This document shows, piece after piece, positions 1 to 8,979 of a DNA stretch of 13,537 nt (position 1 is the stretch's first letter; each line of letters opens with the position of its first letter). The translations under genes and the position numbers were made by a program. The stretch comes from CBFGRU01 sp965651255 (GTDB lineage: Bacteria > Planctomycetota > Phycisphaerae > Phycisphaerales > SM1A02), in assembly GCA_965651255.1 (NCBI GenBank), contig CBFGRU010000060.1:1-13537 (forward strand). The letters are read 5' to 3'. The notes below the pieces were generated by a model. It was not told the DNA's origin and searched no databases. It saw only the letters and a program-made list of their open reading frames with translations.

Positions 1-16
1 CCATTGCCGCAACAAC

Positions 17-31
17 CACGCGAATCGCGTG
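17..31. repeat. Perfect inverted repeat, 6-bp arms, 3-nt loop
   Basis: CACGCG, AAT, CGCGTG forms a perfect inverted repeat 65 bp before the PepSY gene start. It could be an operator or part of a hairpin. There is no T-tract, so it is not a convincing terminator. Its role is unknown, and a 6-bp palindrome in GC-rich DNA can arise by chance. Confidence 0.3.
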
Positions 32-95
32 TATGCTCGGTGCCAACAGTTGTCCCATTCGTCCACCTCAACCACCCCGGATTCATCAACGCATC

Positions 96-668
96 ATGAA
101 GACGTTCAAGTTTTTCTGGACGACGCATAAGTGGGTGGGGATCTTCATGGCCCTCATTGTGGCGAACATCTCGATCACCGGCTTTCTGCTGCTTTTCAAG
201 AAGGATGTTCACTGGCTCCAGCCGACGACGATTCGCGGCGCAGAAGGCGGCGTCGAAAGCTTCATCACCAATCAGCAACTCTTTGAGGTTCTGTTCACAT
301 CCGGTCACGCCGACTTTCGCACCATGGATGACATTGACCGGGTGGACTTTCGGCCCGGGCGTCGTGTGTTCAAAGTGCGGTCGAATCACAATTGGTCGGA
401 AATGCAGATCTGTGCGGTGACGGGCGAGATTCTTTCGACCGATATCCGGCGATCTGACTTCATCGAGCAGTTGCACGATGGCCAGCTCATCGCCGGCTGG
501 TTCCACGGCTGGATCATGCCCGCCGTGGCGGTGTTTCTCCTCTTCCTGGTCTTCAGCGGGCTGTGGTTGTGGATTGAGCCGATGGTCAAGCGGAAGAAGC
601 GACGTGAAGATGGAAAGCGCCGCGCCCGACAGAGTGCCGCCCGAAAAGGCGGGCTGCCTTCAACCTGA
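96..668 (+). CDS. Small PepSY-type two-helix membrane protein
   Basis: A 190-residue protein with two membrane helices (about 13-34 and 139-160) flanking a soluble segment of about 100 residues that looks like one PepSY domain (about 55-116). The first helix, with HKWVGIF and ending ITGFLLLF, and the second, preceded by LHDGQLIAGWFHGW, match the PepSY-associated transmembrane family. Larger members (PiuB/FoxB type) have four or more helices and are linked to iron or siderophore handling; this is a minimal version. The soluble part should face the periplasm. The tail (about 164-184) is very basic, consistent with a cytoplasmic C-terminus. The frame is open further upstream (ATG at 33), but residues before 96 look non-coding in character and the ATG at 96 directly precedes the typical first helix. 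No Shine-Dalgarno is visible. The stop lies 18 nt from the convergent kinase stop. Family is fairly sure; substrate is unknown. Confidence 0.8.
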   Translation: MKTFKFFWTTHKWVGIFMALIVANISITGFLLLFKKDVHWLQPTTIRGAEGGVESFITNQQLFEVLFTSGHADFRTMDDIDRVDFRPGRRVFKVRSNHNWSEMQICAVTGEILSTDIRRSDFIEQLHDGQLIAGWFHGWIMPAVAVFLLFLVFSGLWLWIEPMVKRKKRREDGKRRARQSAARKGGLPST

Positions 669-686
669 TGCGTCTGACAGGTGCGC

Positions 687-3600
687 TCACGCGCGCGATG
701 GGCGTCGCGAGACCATCGACGGAGCGTATCGACGCAGCGTCTCCCGCAGCTCACGGCGGTTGATCGGCTTGCTCAGGTACTCATCGCACCCGGCATCCAG
801 ACATTTGTCTCGATCATCCGACATGGCGTGCGCGGTGACCGCGATGATCACGCCGTCGTATCCGTTCGACCGCAGAGTGCGCGTGGCGTCGTAGCCGTCC
901 ATCACCGGCATCTGCATGTCCATCAGCACGCAATGGAAGGGGCGGCGTTCATCTAGGGCGTTCATCGCGGCCCGTACCGCCTCCGCTCCGTTGCCGACGA
1001 TGACGACTTCAGCCCCGGCGCGTTCCAGCAGAAGGCGCAGCAGACGCTGATTGTCGGGTCCATCCTCGGCGACGAGCAGCCGCATACCCGCCAGAGGTGC
1101 CGCGATCAGCGAAGAATCGCCCGGCTCGCGTGTGTTCGATGCATCGAACACGTTGGCCTCAGTTTGTGGCTCAAGGTCACCCGCGCGAATCGAGTTTCCG
1201 CCGTGCAGATTGGTCGCGATCGTGAAGGTGAAGGTTGTTCCCCGGCCCGGTGTGCTGCGGGCGGTGATGTCGCCTCCCAGCTCGGTCGCCAGTCCCTTGG
1301 AGATCGCCAGTCCAAGCCCCGTCCCGCCGAAGCGTCGCGTCGTGCTGACATCCGCCTGGGTGAACGGCTGAAAGAGCCGCGCAAGCTGCGCTTCATCCAT
1401 GCCGACGCCGGTATCGCGTACTTCAAACCGGAGCACGCCGGGCGAATCATCTGCGGCGGAGATGATCAGCTCAATCTCTCCGCTCGGAGTGAACTTGATC
1501 GCGTTGCCCACCAGGTTCAGCAGCACCTGCCGGACGCGCAGCGGATCGGTGCAGATCGTCTCCGGCACCGGCCCGAACATGCGCACGGTGAACGTGAGCC
1601 CCTGCGACTCGGCGCGATAGCGCATGGCTTCATCCACTTCGCGCACGAGACGAGCCGGATTTGTGCGAATTGTTTCAACCGTCATGCCGCCGGCCTCGAT
1701 CTTGGAATGATCGAGCACATCGTTGATCAGCGCCAGCAGATGCAGACCGTTGCGGTGAATGCTCTCCAGCGCCTGCCCGCGCTCTTCCTCGGGAATCATC
1801 GGATCCTGCAGCAGATCGGCGTAGCCGAGAATCGCCGTCATCGGTGTGCGGATTTCGTGACTCATGTTCGCAAGAAACGCGGACTTGGCCTGGTTCGCGG
1901 CCTCGGCAATCAGCTTCGCTTCCGCGAGCGCGGTTTCTGCTCGCTTCCACGCGGTCATGTCGCGTGCGACGCCGAGATATCCGGTGGCGTGACCATCCGC
2001 ATCACGGACCACCGTGATGACCAGGTCGGTCAGCAGGTGCGTACCGTCGCGACGAATGTACGTCCACTCGCGATGATCGATGCCGTTGCGCTTCGCACGC
2101 TCGACGAAGATATCGATGCCGCTGACCGGCGCGCCGAACTCTTCGCTGAGCGCACGCGCGGCCCGTTCCACTTCCTGCGGATCATGAAACGCGACGGGCG
2201 ACAGCCGGCCAATCACTTCCGCGGCCTGATAGCCGAGCATCTTCTCCGCGCCGCGATTGAAGACGGTGATCAGACCCTCCGTATCGGTGGCGATGATCGC
2301 CACTTCCGTTGCCGCATCGAGAATGGCCTGGGTCGAGGCGTGAGCGCCGGCGAGCGCCTGCTCCGCCCGTTTGCGCTCGGTGATATCCATCAGGATGCCT
2401 TGCAGCGAGGTCACCCGACCGTCTGCATCGCGATCGACGACGGTGTGATCTTCCAGCCATCGCACCCGACCATCGCCATCGATGATGCGATACTCCTGCA
2501 TGAATCGATCGACGCTGGAATCCATGTACCCCCGGACTTCCGCCGCAACGCGATCGAGATCTTCCGGATGCACGATGTCGGCGAAGAGCAGTTCGCCGCT
2601 GAGAAACAGCTTCGGTCCGTAACCGAGCTGGATGACATTGTCAGAAACGAGTTCGACCGGCCAACCGGGTTCAGGGCGCCAGCGAAAGAGAATCGTCGGA
2701 CTACGCTCGATGACCATCTTGGCCTGCCTGAGCTGTTCCGCAGTTTCGTTTCGTTCCGCGGTTTCCAGTGAGAGCGCGACCATGGCCGAGAGCATGACGG
2801 CGATCGTTTCGTCTTCCGCGGACCACTCGCGATCGGGCTGTGCGGTTTCGATGGAGATGAGGCCGATGATGCCGCCGCCCGCGCCGACACGAACGGCAAC
2901 GTCGAGCGCGCGGTCGAGCCCGGGTGACATCGCTTCCAGCCGGTGGCGCACATCGGCAAGATCGCTTTCATCGCGGCGGCAGATCGGTCGAATCGATTCG
3001 CGGCCGAACATTCGGGTGATGGCGCCTGCATGGAGGGGCGCGGCGTTTCGCGCGGGCTGGCCGGCGGCGCGATACTCGTGCGCAACGATGAATGATGATT
3101 GCTCATCGTCGAGCAGGCGAACCGTGACCGCCTCGGCTTCAAGCGAATGTGCTGCCGCATCGGCAATCGAGCGCAGCGCGGTATCCAGATCGCCGAGGTA
3201 GATCGATTCGTGCTGGGCGAGTTCAGTCAGCGCCTGGTTCGTCCGCCTCAGCATGCGCTCGGTCTGGCGGCGCGTTTCGGTCTCTTCGTTCAGAAGGCGC
3301 ATCGTGCGCCGGAACTCGAATTGCTGCGTGACCTGCCTTGCCAGGCGCTCAAGTGAGCGAAGCTGAAACTCATCAAGCTCGCGCGGCTGCGTATCAATCA
3401 CGCACAGCGTCCCGAGCGTGTATCCGCGCGGTGTGATGAGGGGGATGCCCGCATAGAAGCGAATGTGGGGATACCCGATGACGAGCGGGTTGGAGGCGAA
3501 TCGCGGATCTTCCCTGGCATCAGGAACGATGAGCGGCGAGGCGTTTTCGAGCGCGTACCGGCAAAACGCAATGTTGCGATCGGTCTGGCAGACATCCAGT

Positions 3601-3818
3601 CCGATGCGCGCCTTGAACCACTGGCGCGCATCGTCGATCAGCGAGATGAGGCCGATGGGCGTCTGGCAGATTTCAACGGCCAGTTCGACGAGTTCATCGA
3701 AGACTGTTTCGGGCTCGGTATCAAGCACTTCAAACGAATGCAGCTCCGCCAGACGGGCACGCTCGGCGTCACCCCGGTCGGCGGTCACATTCATTCTGGG
3801 CGTGTCACGGGTACTCAT
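687..3818 (-). CDS. Soluble hybrid histidine kinase GAF-GAF-PAS-PAS-HisKA-HATPase-REC
   Basis: A 1043-residue hybrid sensor kinase with no membrane helix, so probably cytoplasmic. Order: GAF (about 18-170), a second more divergent GAF (about 205-352), PAS (about 366-485, ending in MDITERKRAEQ), PAS (about 492-628), HisKA with phospho-acceptor H654 in NMSHEIRTPMTAILGY, HATPase_c with N-box N772 (GNAIKF), G1 D802 (DTGVGMD) and G2 (GGTGLGLAIS), then a receiver (about 912-1032) with acidic pair E918/D919, phospho-acceptor D967 (MDMQMP) and K1017. All catalytic residues are intact. The expected flow is autophosphorylation at H654, transfer to D967, then to an HPt protein not encoded here. The ATG start is chosen because it forms an ATGA overlap with the stop of the upstream kinase; no clear Shine-Dalgarno precedes it, suggesting translational coupling. 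It is the last gene of the operon. The GAF ligands cannot be told from sequence. Confidence 0.95.
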   Translation of the reverse strand: MSTRDTPRMNVTADRGDAERARLAELHSFEVLDTEPETVFDELVELAVEICQTPIGLISLIDDARQWFKARIGLDVCQTDRNIAFCRYALENASPLIVPDAREDPRFASNPLVIGYPHIRFYAGIPLITPRGYTLGTLCVIDTQPRELDEFQLRSLERLARQVTQQFEFRRTMRLLNEETETRRQTERMLRRTNQALTELAQHESIYLGDLDTALRSIADAAAHSLEAEAVTVRLLDDEQSSFIVAHEYRAAGQPARNAAPLHAGAITRMFGRESIRPICRRDESDLADVRHRLEAMSPGLDRALDVAVRVGAGGGIIGLISIETAQPDREWSAEDETIAVMLSAMVALSLETAERNETAEQLRQAKMVIERSPTILFRWRPEPGWPVELVSDNVIQLGYGPKLFLSGELLFADIVHPEDLDRVAAEVRGYMDSSVDRFMQEYRIIDGDGRVRWLEDHTVVDRDADGRVTSLQGILMDITERKRAEQALAGAHASTQAILDAATEVAIIATDTEGLITVFNRGAEKMLGYQAAEVIGRLSPVAFHDPQEVERAARALSEEFGAPVSGIDIFVERAKRNGIDHREWTYIRRDGTHLLTDLVITVVRDADGHATGYLGVARDMTAWKRAETALAEAKLIAEAANQAKSAFLANMSHEIRTPMTAILGYADLLQDPMIPEEERGQALESIHRNGLHLLALINDVLDHSKIEAGGMTVETIRTNPARLVREVDEAMRYRAESQGLTFTVRMFGPVPETICTDPLRVRQVLLNLVGNAIKFTPSGEIELIISAADDSPGVLRFEVRDTGVGMDEAQLARLFQPFTQADVSTTRRFGGTGLGLAISKGLATELGGDITARSTPGRGTTFTFTIATNLHGGNSIRAGDLEPQTEANVFDASNTREPGDSSLIAAPLAGMRLLVAEDGPDNQRLLRLLLERAGAEVVIVGNGAEAVRAAMNALDERRPFHCVLMDMQMPVMDGYDATRTLRSNGYDGVIIAVTAHAMSDDRDKCLDAGCDEYLSKPINRRELRETLRRYAPSMVSRRPSRA

Positions 3819-6457
3819 GCGGCAGTGAAGTCTTTGATCGCGGTGCGAGCAGAGTGACGGGTGATCTGAATACTGGCCAGACGAATCAGCGTCTCTCGAT
3901 CAACGGGCTTCGGTGTGTAGTCATCGCACCCGGCATCAAGACATCGCTCGCGATCGCCGGGCATGGCGTGGGCGGTGATGGCAATGATCGGCACGGTGAA
4001 TCCTCGTCGCCTCAGTTCGGCAGCCGTGGCGTAGCCATCCATCTGCGGCATCTGCATGTCAAGCAGAACCAGGTCAAACGGCTCGCCGCGCGACTCCGCA
4101 GCGGTGACGACTTCGACGGCGGTGCGACCGTTGTCTGCGATTTCAACCTGTGCACCGGCGTGCCGAAGCAGGTGCGAAAGCAGCCGCTGATTGTCCGGAC
4201 CATCTTCGGCGAGCAGCACGCGCCGATGGTTCAGAGGACGGGCGTGCAGTTCGGCGTCTTCCGCGGCTGCGTCGGAATCGTTCTGCACCGTTGTCATCCC
4301 GCGTTCGTCGAATGGCGGCTGCTTCTCTCGGGCCGCGGGCGTTTCAACGGGAATGGCCAGCCGAAAGGTTGACCCGCGCCCTTCGACGCTTTCGAAGGAA
4401 ATGTGCCCGTTCATCATCCGGGCCAGTCGTTGGGAGATGATGAGCCCGAGGCCAGTGCCGCCGAACTTGCGCGTGGTGGATGAATCGGCCTGTGTGAATG
4501 GCGCAAAGAGTTTCGCCTGATGCTCAACCGGAATACCGATGCCGGTGTCAACGACTTCGATGATGAGGTGTGGCTGCGGCGTTTCGTTCACTTGATGTGA
4601 TTGTTCATCCACGCGGACGATGATCTGCACCAGACCCGCATCGGTGAACTTGATCGCGTTGGATGCGAGGTTGAGGAGGATCTGACGCACACGGAGAACA
4701 TCGACCCGAATGCGCGGCGGGAGGGGTTCTATACAGTCCACACGGAACTCGATGCCCTTCTCACGGGCGCGGCCGCCGAGCATGGTCGCCACTTCTTGCA
4801 CGATGCGACGCGGCGAGCAGGCGGTCGGCTCGATCTCAACCTTGCCTGCTTCGATCTTCGAGAGATCGAGAATGTCGTTGAGGATGGCGAGCAGATGCTC
4901 CGCGTTTCGCTTGATCGTATCGAGCGATTGACGCGCCTCGGCCGGAAGCGTCGGCGACTCGTCGATCAGCAGCGAGGTGTAGCCGAGAATCGCGGTCATC
5001 GGCGTGCGAATCTCGTGACTCATGTTGGCAAGAAACTCGCTCTTGGCGCGGTTGGCTGCCTCGGCCTGGAGCATCGCGGTGCGGAGTTCGGTTTCGGCGG
5101 TTCGGCGCGCGGTGATATCGCGGATGAACACGCTGTAGATCGCGCGGCCACCGGTATTGACCGCCGTGATTGACATCTCGACCGGGAACGTGCGGTCGTC
5201 TCGGTGTCGGGCCGTGGTTTCCAGCCGCACATGGCGCTGTTCACCGGCATCGTTCGGCGGAGCAATGACCGGAAAGAGTCGGGTCGCGATCGAGGTATCG
5301 GTGAGAATCAGTTCAGCCATGTGTCGGCCGACGGCGTCGTGTTGAGTATGGCCGAATGTCTGTTCCGCCTGTGCGTTCCACCCTTCAATGCGGCCGTCGT
5401 GATCGGTGATGACGACGGCATCCATCGCGGTATCGACGATGAGTCGTGTGCGCTCGCGATTGGCCTGGAGCGCTTCCTCCGCCTGCTTGTGGGCGGTGAG
5501 GTCAGCGATCGAACCGATCATGCGGGTGGGTTTGCCGTTCTGATCGCGGACCACACTGCCTCGATCGAGTACGGGTGCATACTGCTCATCGGCCTTGCGG
5601 AAGCGGTACTGCGCGCTCCAGAACTCACCATCGGCAAAGAACCGCTCGAGCTGCGCGAACACCCAAGGCGCATCATCGGGATGGATGCGGTCGGCCCACC
5701 AGTCGATGTCAGTTTCGACGCCGTCAAGGTCAAAGCCGAATCGTGACTTGATCGCTCCGCCCCAGCGCACGGTGCTGGTCTCCATGTTCCAGTCCCAGAT
5801 GACTTCCTCGGTCGCGGCTGCGATCAGGCGGTAGCGCTCTTCGCTGTCGCGGAGCGCCCGGTCGGCGAGAATGCGCTGGGTGACGTTTTCATGTGCGACG
5901 ACGGCGTAGGTGTTTCCCTGCGACTGGAAGCGCGTGATGCGAACATCGAACCATCGCTGTGTCGTGGGGCTGTGACAGGCATACTGCATCGAGAACGCAG
6001 CCCGTTCACCGGCAAGAACGCTGCGCAGGCCGGCCGCGACCTCTCGCGCTTCCCGTTCACTTTCGCCGGTGACCTGATCGCAGAGAAGCAGATAGTTGAC
6101 GCCAACCCCATGCATCGCATCGTTCATCGTGTTAGCGCGGGCAAAGCGGCGCCAGGACTCATTGACTTCGATGATCTCCCCGGCTTCGTTGACGATGGCG
6201 ATGTGGGTATCGAGCGCATCAAGCGTCGCTTCCATCAGCCGTTCGGGCCGATGCGGATGAGGGGGATGATTCTCTTCTTGCTCTGAATCATCGCGGCGCC
6301 GCCCGATGAGCGGGGTCGTGGCGAGGGCCGTCAGAAGACCCATGTGCTCCACATCGGTCATGGCGATCGCTCCAGCCGCTGATCCGATGCAAAGGACAGC
6401 CATCCATCGGGCGATGGTGGCGGATCGAATCGCAGCCATGGCGTTCGCTCGCTTCAC
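3815..6457 (-). CDS. Hybrid histidine kinase PAS-PAS-PAS-HisKA-HATPase-REC
   Basis: An 880-residue hybrid kinase when read from the GTG at 6457. That start has AAGGA nine bases upstream and makes a GTGA overlap with the preceding kinase's stop, matching the other operon junctions; an in-frame ATG at 6478 and another at 6439 are alternatives. Order: a hydrophobic N-terminal stretch (about 15-50) that may anchor it in the membrane, three PAS domains (about 79-198, 206-328 with an IHPDDAPW PAS_3-type signature, 336-454 ending RDITARRTAE), HisKA with H481, HATPase_c with N600, D637 (DTGIGIP) and GGTGLGLIIS, and a receiver with E751/D752, phospho-acceptor D800 (LDMQMP) and K850. All catalytic residues are present. 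There is no output domain, so it should feed an HPt phosphorelay. PAS ligands are unknown. The kinase core is closely similar to those of both neighbouring kinases, pointing to tandem duplication. Confidence 0.94.
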   Translation of the reverse strand: MKRANAMAAIRSATIARWMAVLCIGSAAGAIAMTDVEHMGLLTALATTPLIGRRRDDSEQEENHPPHPHRPERLMEATLDALDTHIAIVNEAGEIIEVNESWRRFARANTMNDAMHGVGVNYLLLCDQVTGESEREAREVAAGLRSVLAGERAAFSMQYACHSPTTQRWFDVRITRFQSQGNTYAVVAHENVTQRILADRALRDSEERYRLIAAATEEVIWDWNMETSTVRWGGAIKSRFGFDLDGVETDIDWWADRIHPDDAPWVFAQLERFFADGEFWSAQYRFRKADEQYAPVLDRGSVVRDQNGKPTRMIGSIADLTAHKQAEEALQANRERTRLIVDTAMDAVVITDHDGRIEGWNAQAEQTFGHTQHDAVGRHMAELILTDTSIATRLFPVIAPPNDAGEQRHVRLETTARHRDDRTFPVEMSITAVNTGGRAIYSVFIRDITARRTAETELRTAMLQAEAANRAKSEFLANMSHEIRTPMTAILGYTSLLIDESPTLPAEARQSLDTIKRNAEHLLAILNDILDLSKIEAGKVEIEPTACSPRRIVQEVATMLGGRAREKGIEFRVDCIEPLPPRIRVDVLRVRQILLNLASNAIKFTDAGLVQIIVRVDEQSHQVNETPQPHLIIEVVDTGIGIPVEHQAKLFAPFTQADSSTTRKFGGTGLGLIISQRLARMMNGHISFESVEGRGSTFRLAIPVETPAAREKQPPFDERGMTTVQNDSDAAAEDAELHARPLNHRRVLLAEDGPDNQRLLSHLLRHAGAQVEIADNGRTAVEVVTAAESRGEPFDLVLLDMQMPQMDGYATAAELRRRGFTVPIIAITAHAMPGDRERCLDAGCDDYTPKPVDRETLIRLASIQITRHSARTAIKDFTAA

Positions 6458-8979
6458 GGGCGGTCGTCCTTGGAACATGACGGGTAGGCAACCCCTGACG
6501 GGGCTGTCGACCTGAGCACTATCGACCGGTTTGCGGCGCCACTTCGCCCGGCCCGCGTGGTCGAGGCCGATTCGCGATCGCCTGGTTGGTCATCCGCCCC
6601 GTCGGAGGCCCGAGAATCATCCAGCAGGTGGCTGATGAGTTCGGTCAGCGTGGCGCGATCAATCGGTTTGGAGGCATAGCTGTTGCAGCCGGCAGCCAGG
6701 CATTTTTCGCGATCGCCACGCATGGCGTGTGCGGTGAGTGCGATGATCGGATGTTTGTATCCACGCTCGCGCAGGCGACGGGTGGCTTCGTACCCGTCCA
6801 GGATGGGCATTTGCATGTCCATGATGATGAGATCGAACGGTTGACCGCTCTGCGCGGCCGCCTCGGCGGTGTCGATTCCCTCCTGACCGTTGGATGCGAG
6901 CGTGACTGCGAAGCCCAGCCGCTCGAGCAGGAAGAGGATGAGACGCTGGTTATCAGGCCCATCTTCAACGAGGAGCGCCCGATGTCCGTTCCAGCGGTCG
7001 GCTCTGAGCGTGTGCAGTTCGGCGCGGTGGTCGTCGCGTGCCGGTTCGTGCAGATCAGGCAACGCCAGTGGCACGCCGGTGAGATCGCCGGCGTCGATGA
7101 CCACCGTGAAGGTACTTCCGACGTTGAGGGTGCTGTTGACCGAGATGGTGCCTCCGAGGCAGTTCGCAAGTTCGGCGGAGATTGCCAGGCCCAGGCCTGA
7201 ACCGCCGTACCGGCGCGACATGGTGCTGTCGGCCTGCGAGAACGGTCGAAAGAGTTGCGCCAGACGCTCCGCCGGAATGCCGACTCCGGTGTCGCTGATC
7301 TCAAATCGAAGTCGTGATGGCGGTCCGTCGGGATCGGGGCGGACGATGAGTTTGACGCTCCCAGTCTCGGTGAACTTGATCGCATTGCCCAGGAGATTGA
7401 TGAGGATCTGCCGCAGGCGCATGTCATCGGTGACAATGCGTTCGGGCAGCGGTTCGGGGAACTCGACATGGAACACAAGTCCCTTGCCTTCAGCGCGATC
7501 ACGCATGAGCATCACGACATCGCGGATGATCTGCTTGAGCGAGTGTGGCGCGAACTGAATGTCCATCCGACCCGCCTCGATCTTGGACAGATCGAGCACA
7601 TCGTTGATGATCTGCAGCAGATGCTCGCCGTTGCGACGGATGGTGCGGATCGCATCGAGCCGCTCCGCTTCACGGACGGACCCTTCGTGAAGCATTTCGA
7701 CGAAGCCGAGAATCGCCGTCATGGGCGTGCGAATCTCATGGCTCATGTTCGCAAGGAACGCGCTTTTCGCGCGATTCGCGGCTTCTGCGGCTTCCTTGGC
7801 TGCCCGCAGTTCCGCTTCGTGCGCGCGGCGCTCGGTGATGTCACGCACGAAGCCGCTGAACAGCAGTTCATCACCCGTGCGAACCGCATTGACGCTGAGT
7901 TCCACCGGGAATCGTCGTCCGTCGCGGTGCTGCGCTTCCACCTCGGCGCGCTGGCCGAGTATGTTCGTTTCACTGTGCTTGATGAATCGCTCGATGCCTT
8001 GCCGGTGGGCGGCCCGCAGTTCTTCAGGAATGATCAGTTCATCCAGCCGGCAACCAATGGCTTCTTCGATCGAGAAACCAAATGTTGCCTCGGCCTGCGG
8101 ATTCCAGCCGGTGATGACACCCTCTTCGTTCATGATGATGACCGCATCGAGAGCCGTCTGCAGAATCACGCGGTTGCGCTCGTTGCTCATCTCGAGCGCG
8201 CGGGTTCGGGCGGCGACTCGCTCTTCGAGTTGATCCATCACGCTGTTCAACTCGCGCTCTCGGCGTTGAATCTGAAAGAGCATGTCGTTGAAGGCGTCAG
8301 TCAGTGCGCCAAGTTCATCATCCGCCAATTTTGTGGCACGGCGTTCATAGTTGCCATCTTCGGAGATGCAGCGAGTCGTGCGCGCAAGTTCCTCGATCGG
8401 TCGAGTCAGAACGCGCACGCGCCGAATCGAGAAGAGCATGGCCGCAAGCATGGCTGCCAGGAATACGCCCGTGAGCATTGCCGCACCCTGCCAGAGTTGC
8501 CGACGCATCGTGCGCAGGTCGTACTGCACGATGACCTCTCCGAGGCGGTCGCCCTGCCAGTCGATCGGTTGAGACAGGATGAAGAACTCGCCGGCAAAGA
8601 CATGTTCACCGGTTTGCGGGCGTGCAGCCAGTTGCAGGGAATCATCATCCGCGGTGAAGCGGGCAAAGGTTGAACCGTCCGGCTGAATCACCTGGGCGAG
8701 CGCGACTGCATGATCGCCTCGCAGGGATCGCAGCACATCCTCAGCGGCGGCTGAATCTTTGAACGTGATGGCGGCAGTCAGGTTGGAAGCAATGATGCGT
8801 GCTTCGCTTTGTACCTTGCTTGCAATGTTCGCGCGAATGTTGATCGCGTTCCACGACAGAACCGTTGCGCCCGTGAGCACGATGGCTGCTGCCATGGCGA
8901 TGAAGACCGACGTCAGCAGTTTTCGCCGCAGCGTTGCTCCGCGCACGAACGAACGGACGGAATCGGAGGCGCGCTTCAT
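6454..8979 (-). CDS. Membrane hybrid histidine kinase with CHASE8-like sensor, HAMP and PAS
   Basis: An 841-residue inner-membrane sensor kinase. Order: TM1 (about 21-43), periplasmic region (about 44-162) resembling CHASE8 (ASNLTAAITFKDSAAAEDVL, then a QVIQPDGSTFARF strand), TM2 (about 164-184), HAMP (about 185-240), a short coiled coil, PAS (about 266-383, ending RDITERRAHE), HisKA with H414, HATPase_c with N532, D563 (DTGVGIP) and GGSGLGLAIS, and a receiver with E672/D673, phospho-acceptor D721 and K771. A low-complexity tail of about 55 residues follows the receiver. CHASE8 is the periplasmic domain of YfiN, which YfiR represses, and a YfiR-family gene lies immediately upstream with an ATGA overlap. 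This kinase is therefore the likely YfiR partner, with a phosphorelay output in place of GGDEF (inference). AGAGGG four bases upstream supports the ATG at 8979. Confidence 0.94.
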   Translation of the reverse strand: MKRASDSVRSFVRGATLRRKLLTSVFIAMAAAIVLTGATVLSWNAINIRANIASKVQSEARIIASNLTAAITFKDSAAAEDVLRSLRGDHAVALAQVIQPDGSTFARFTADDDSLQLAARPQTGEHVFAGEFFILSQPIDWQGDRLGEVIVQYDLRTMRRQLWQGAAMLTGVFLAAMLAAMLFSIRRVRVLTRPIEELARTTRCISEDGNYERRATKLADDELGALTDAFNDMLFQIQRRERELNSVMDQLEERVAARTRALEMSNERNRVILQTALDAVIIMNEEGVITGWNPQAEATFGFSIEEAIGCRLDELIIPEELRAAHRQGIERFIKHSETNILGQRAEVEAQHRDGRRFPVELSVNAVRTGDELLFSGFVRDITERRAHEAELRAAKEAAEAANRAKSAFLANMSHEIRTPMTAILGFVEMLHEGSVREAERLDAIRTIRRNGEHLLQIINDVLDLSKIEAGRMDIQFAPHSLKQIIRDVVMLMRDRAEGKGLVFHVEFPEPLPERIVTDDMRLRQILINLLGNAIKFTETGSVKLIVRPDPDGPPSRLRFEISDTGVGIPAERLAQLFRPFSQADSTMSRRYGGSGLGLAISAELANCLGGTISVNSTLNVGSTFTVVIDAGDLTGVPLALPDLHEPARDDHRAELHTLRADRWNGHRALLVEDGPDNQRLILFLLERLGFAVTLASNGQEGIDTAEAAAQSGQPFDLIIMDMQMPILDGYEATRRLRERGYKHPIIALTAHAMRGDREKCLAAGCNSYASKPIDRATLTELISHLLDDSRASDGADDQPGDRESASTTRAGRSGAANRSIVLRSTAPSGVAYPSCSKDDRP
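6467..6471 (-). promoter_or_regulatory. Shine-Dalgarno deciding a GTG start at 6457
   Basis: AAGGA on the minus strand is followed by nine bases and then GTG at 6457-6455. This GTG overlaps the preceding kinase's TGA (6456-6454) as GTGA. The upstream ATG at 6478 would put the AAGGA inside the gene, so the GTG is preferred. Confidence 0.6.

Noticed and set aside
636..654. GC-rich hairpin near the end of the PepSY gene as a bidirectional terminator
   Set aside because: Only 5-bp stems, located inside the coding region, with no T-tract on either strand.
1164..2771. 535-codon plus-strand open frame antisense to the third hybrid kinase
   Set aside because: It mirrors the kinase's coding frame, as is common in GC-rich genes, shows no recognisable domain, and the kinase on the other strand has all its motifs.
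7468..8673. 401-codon plus-strand open frame antisense to the CHASE8 kinase
   Set aside because: Shadow of a well-supported gene, rich in His, Arg and Asp as expected from reverse reading, and without family motifs.
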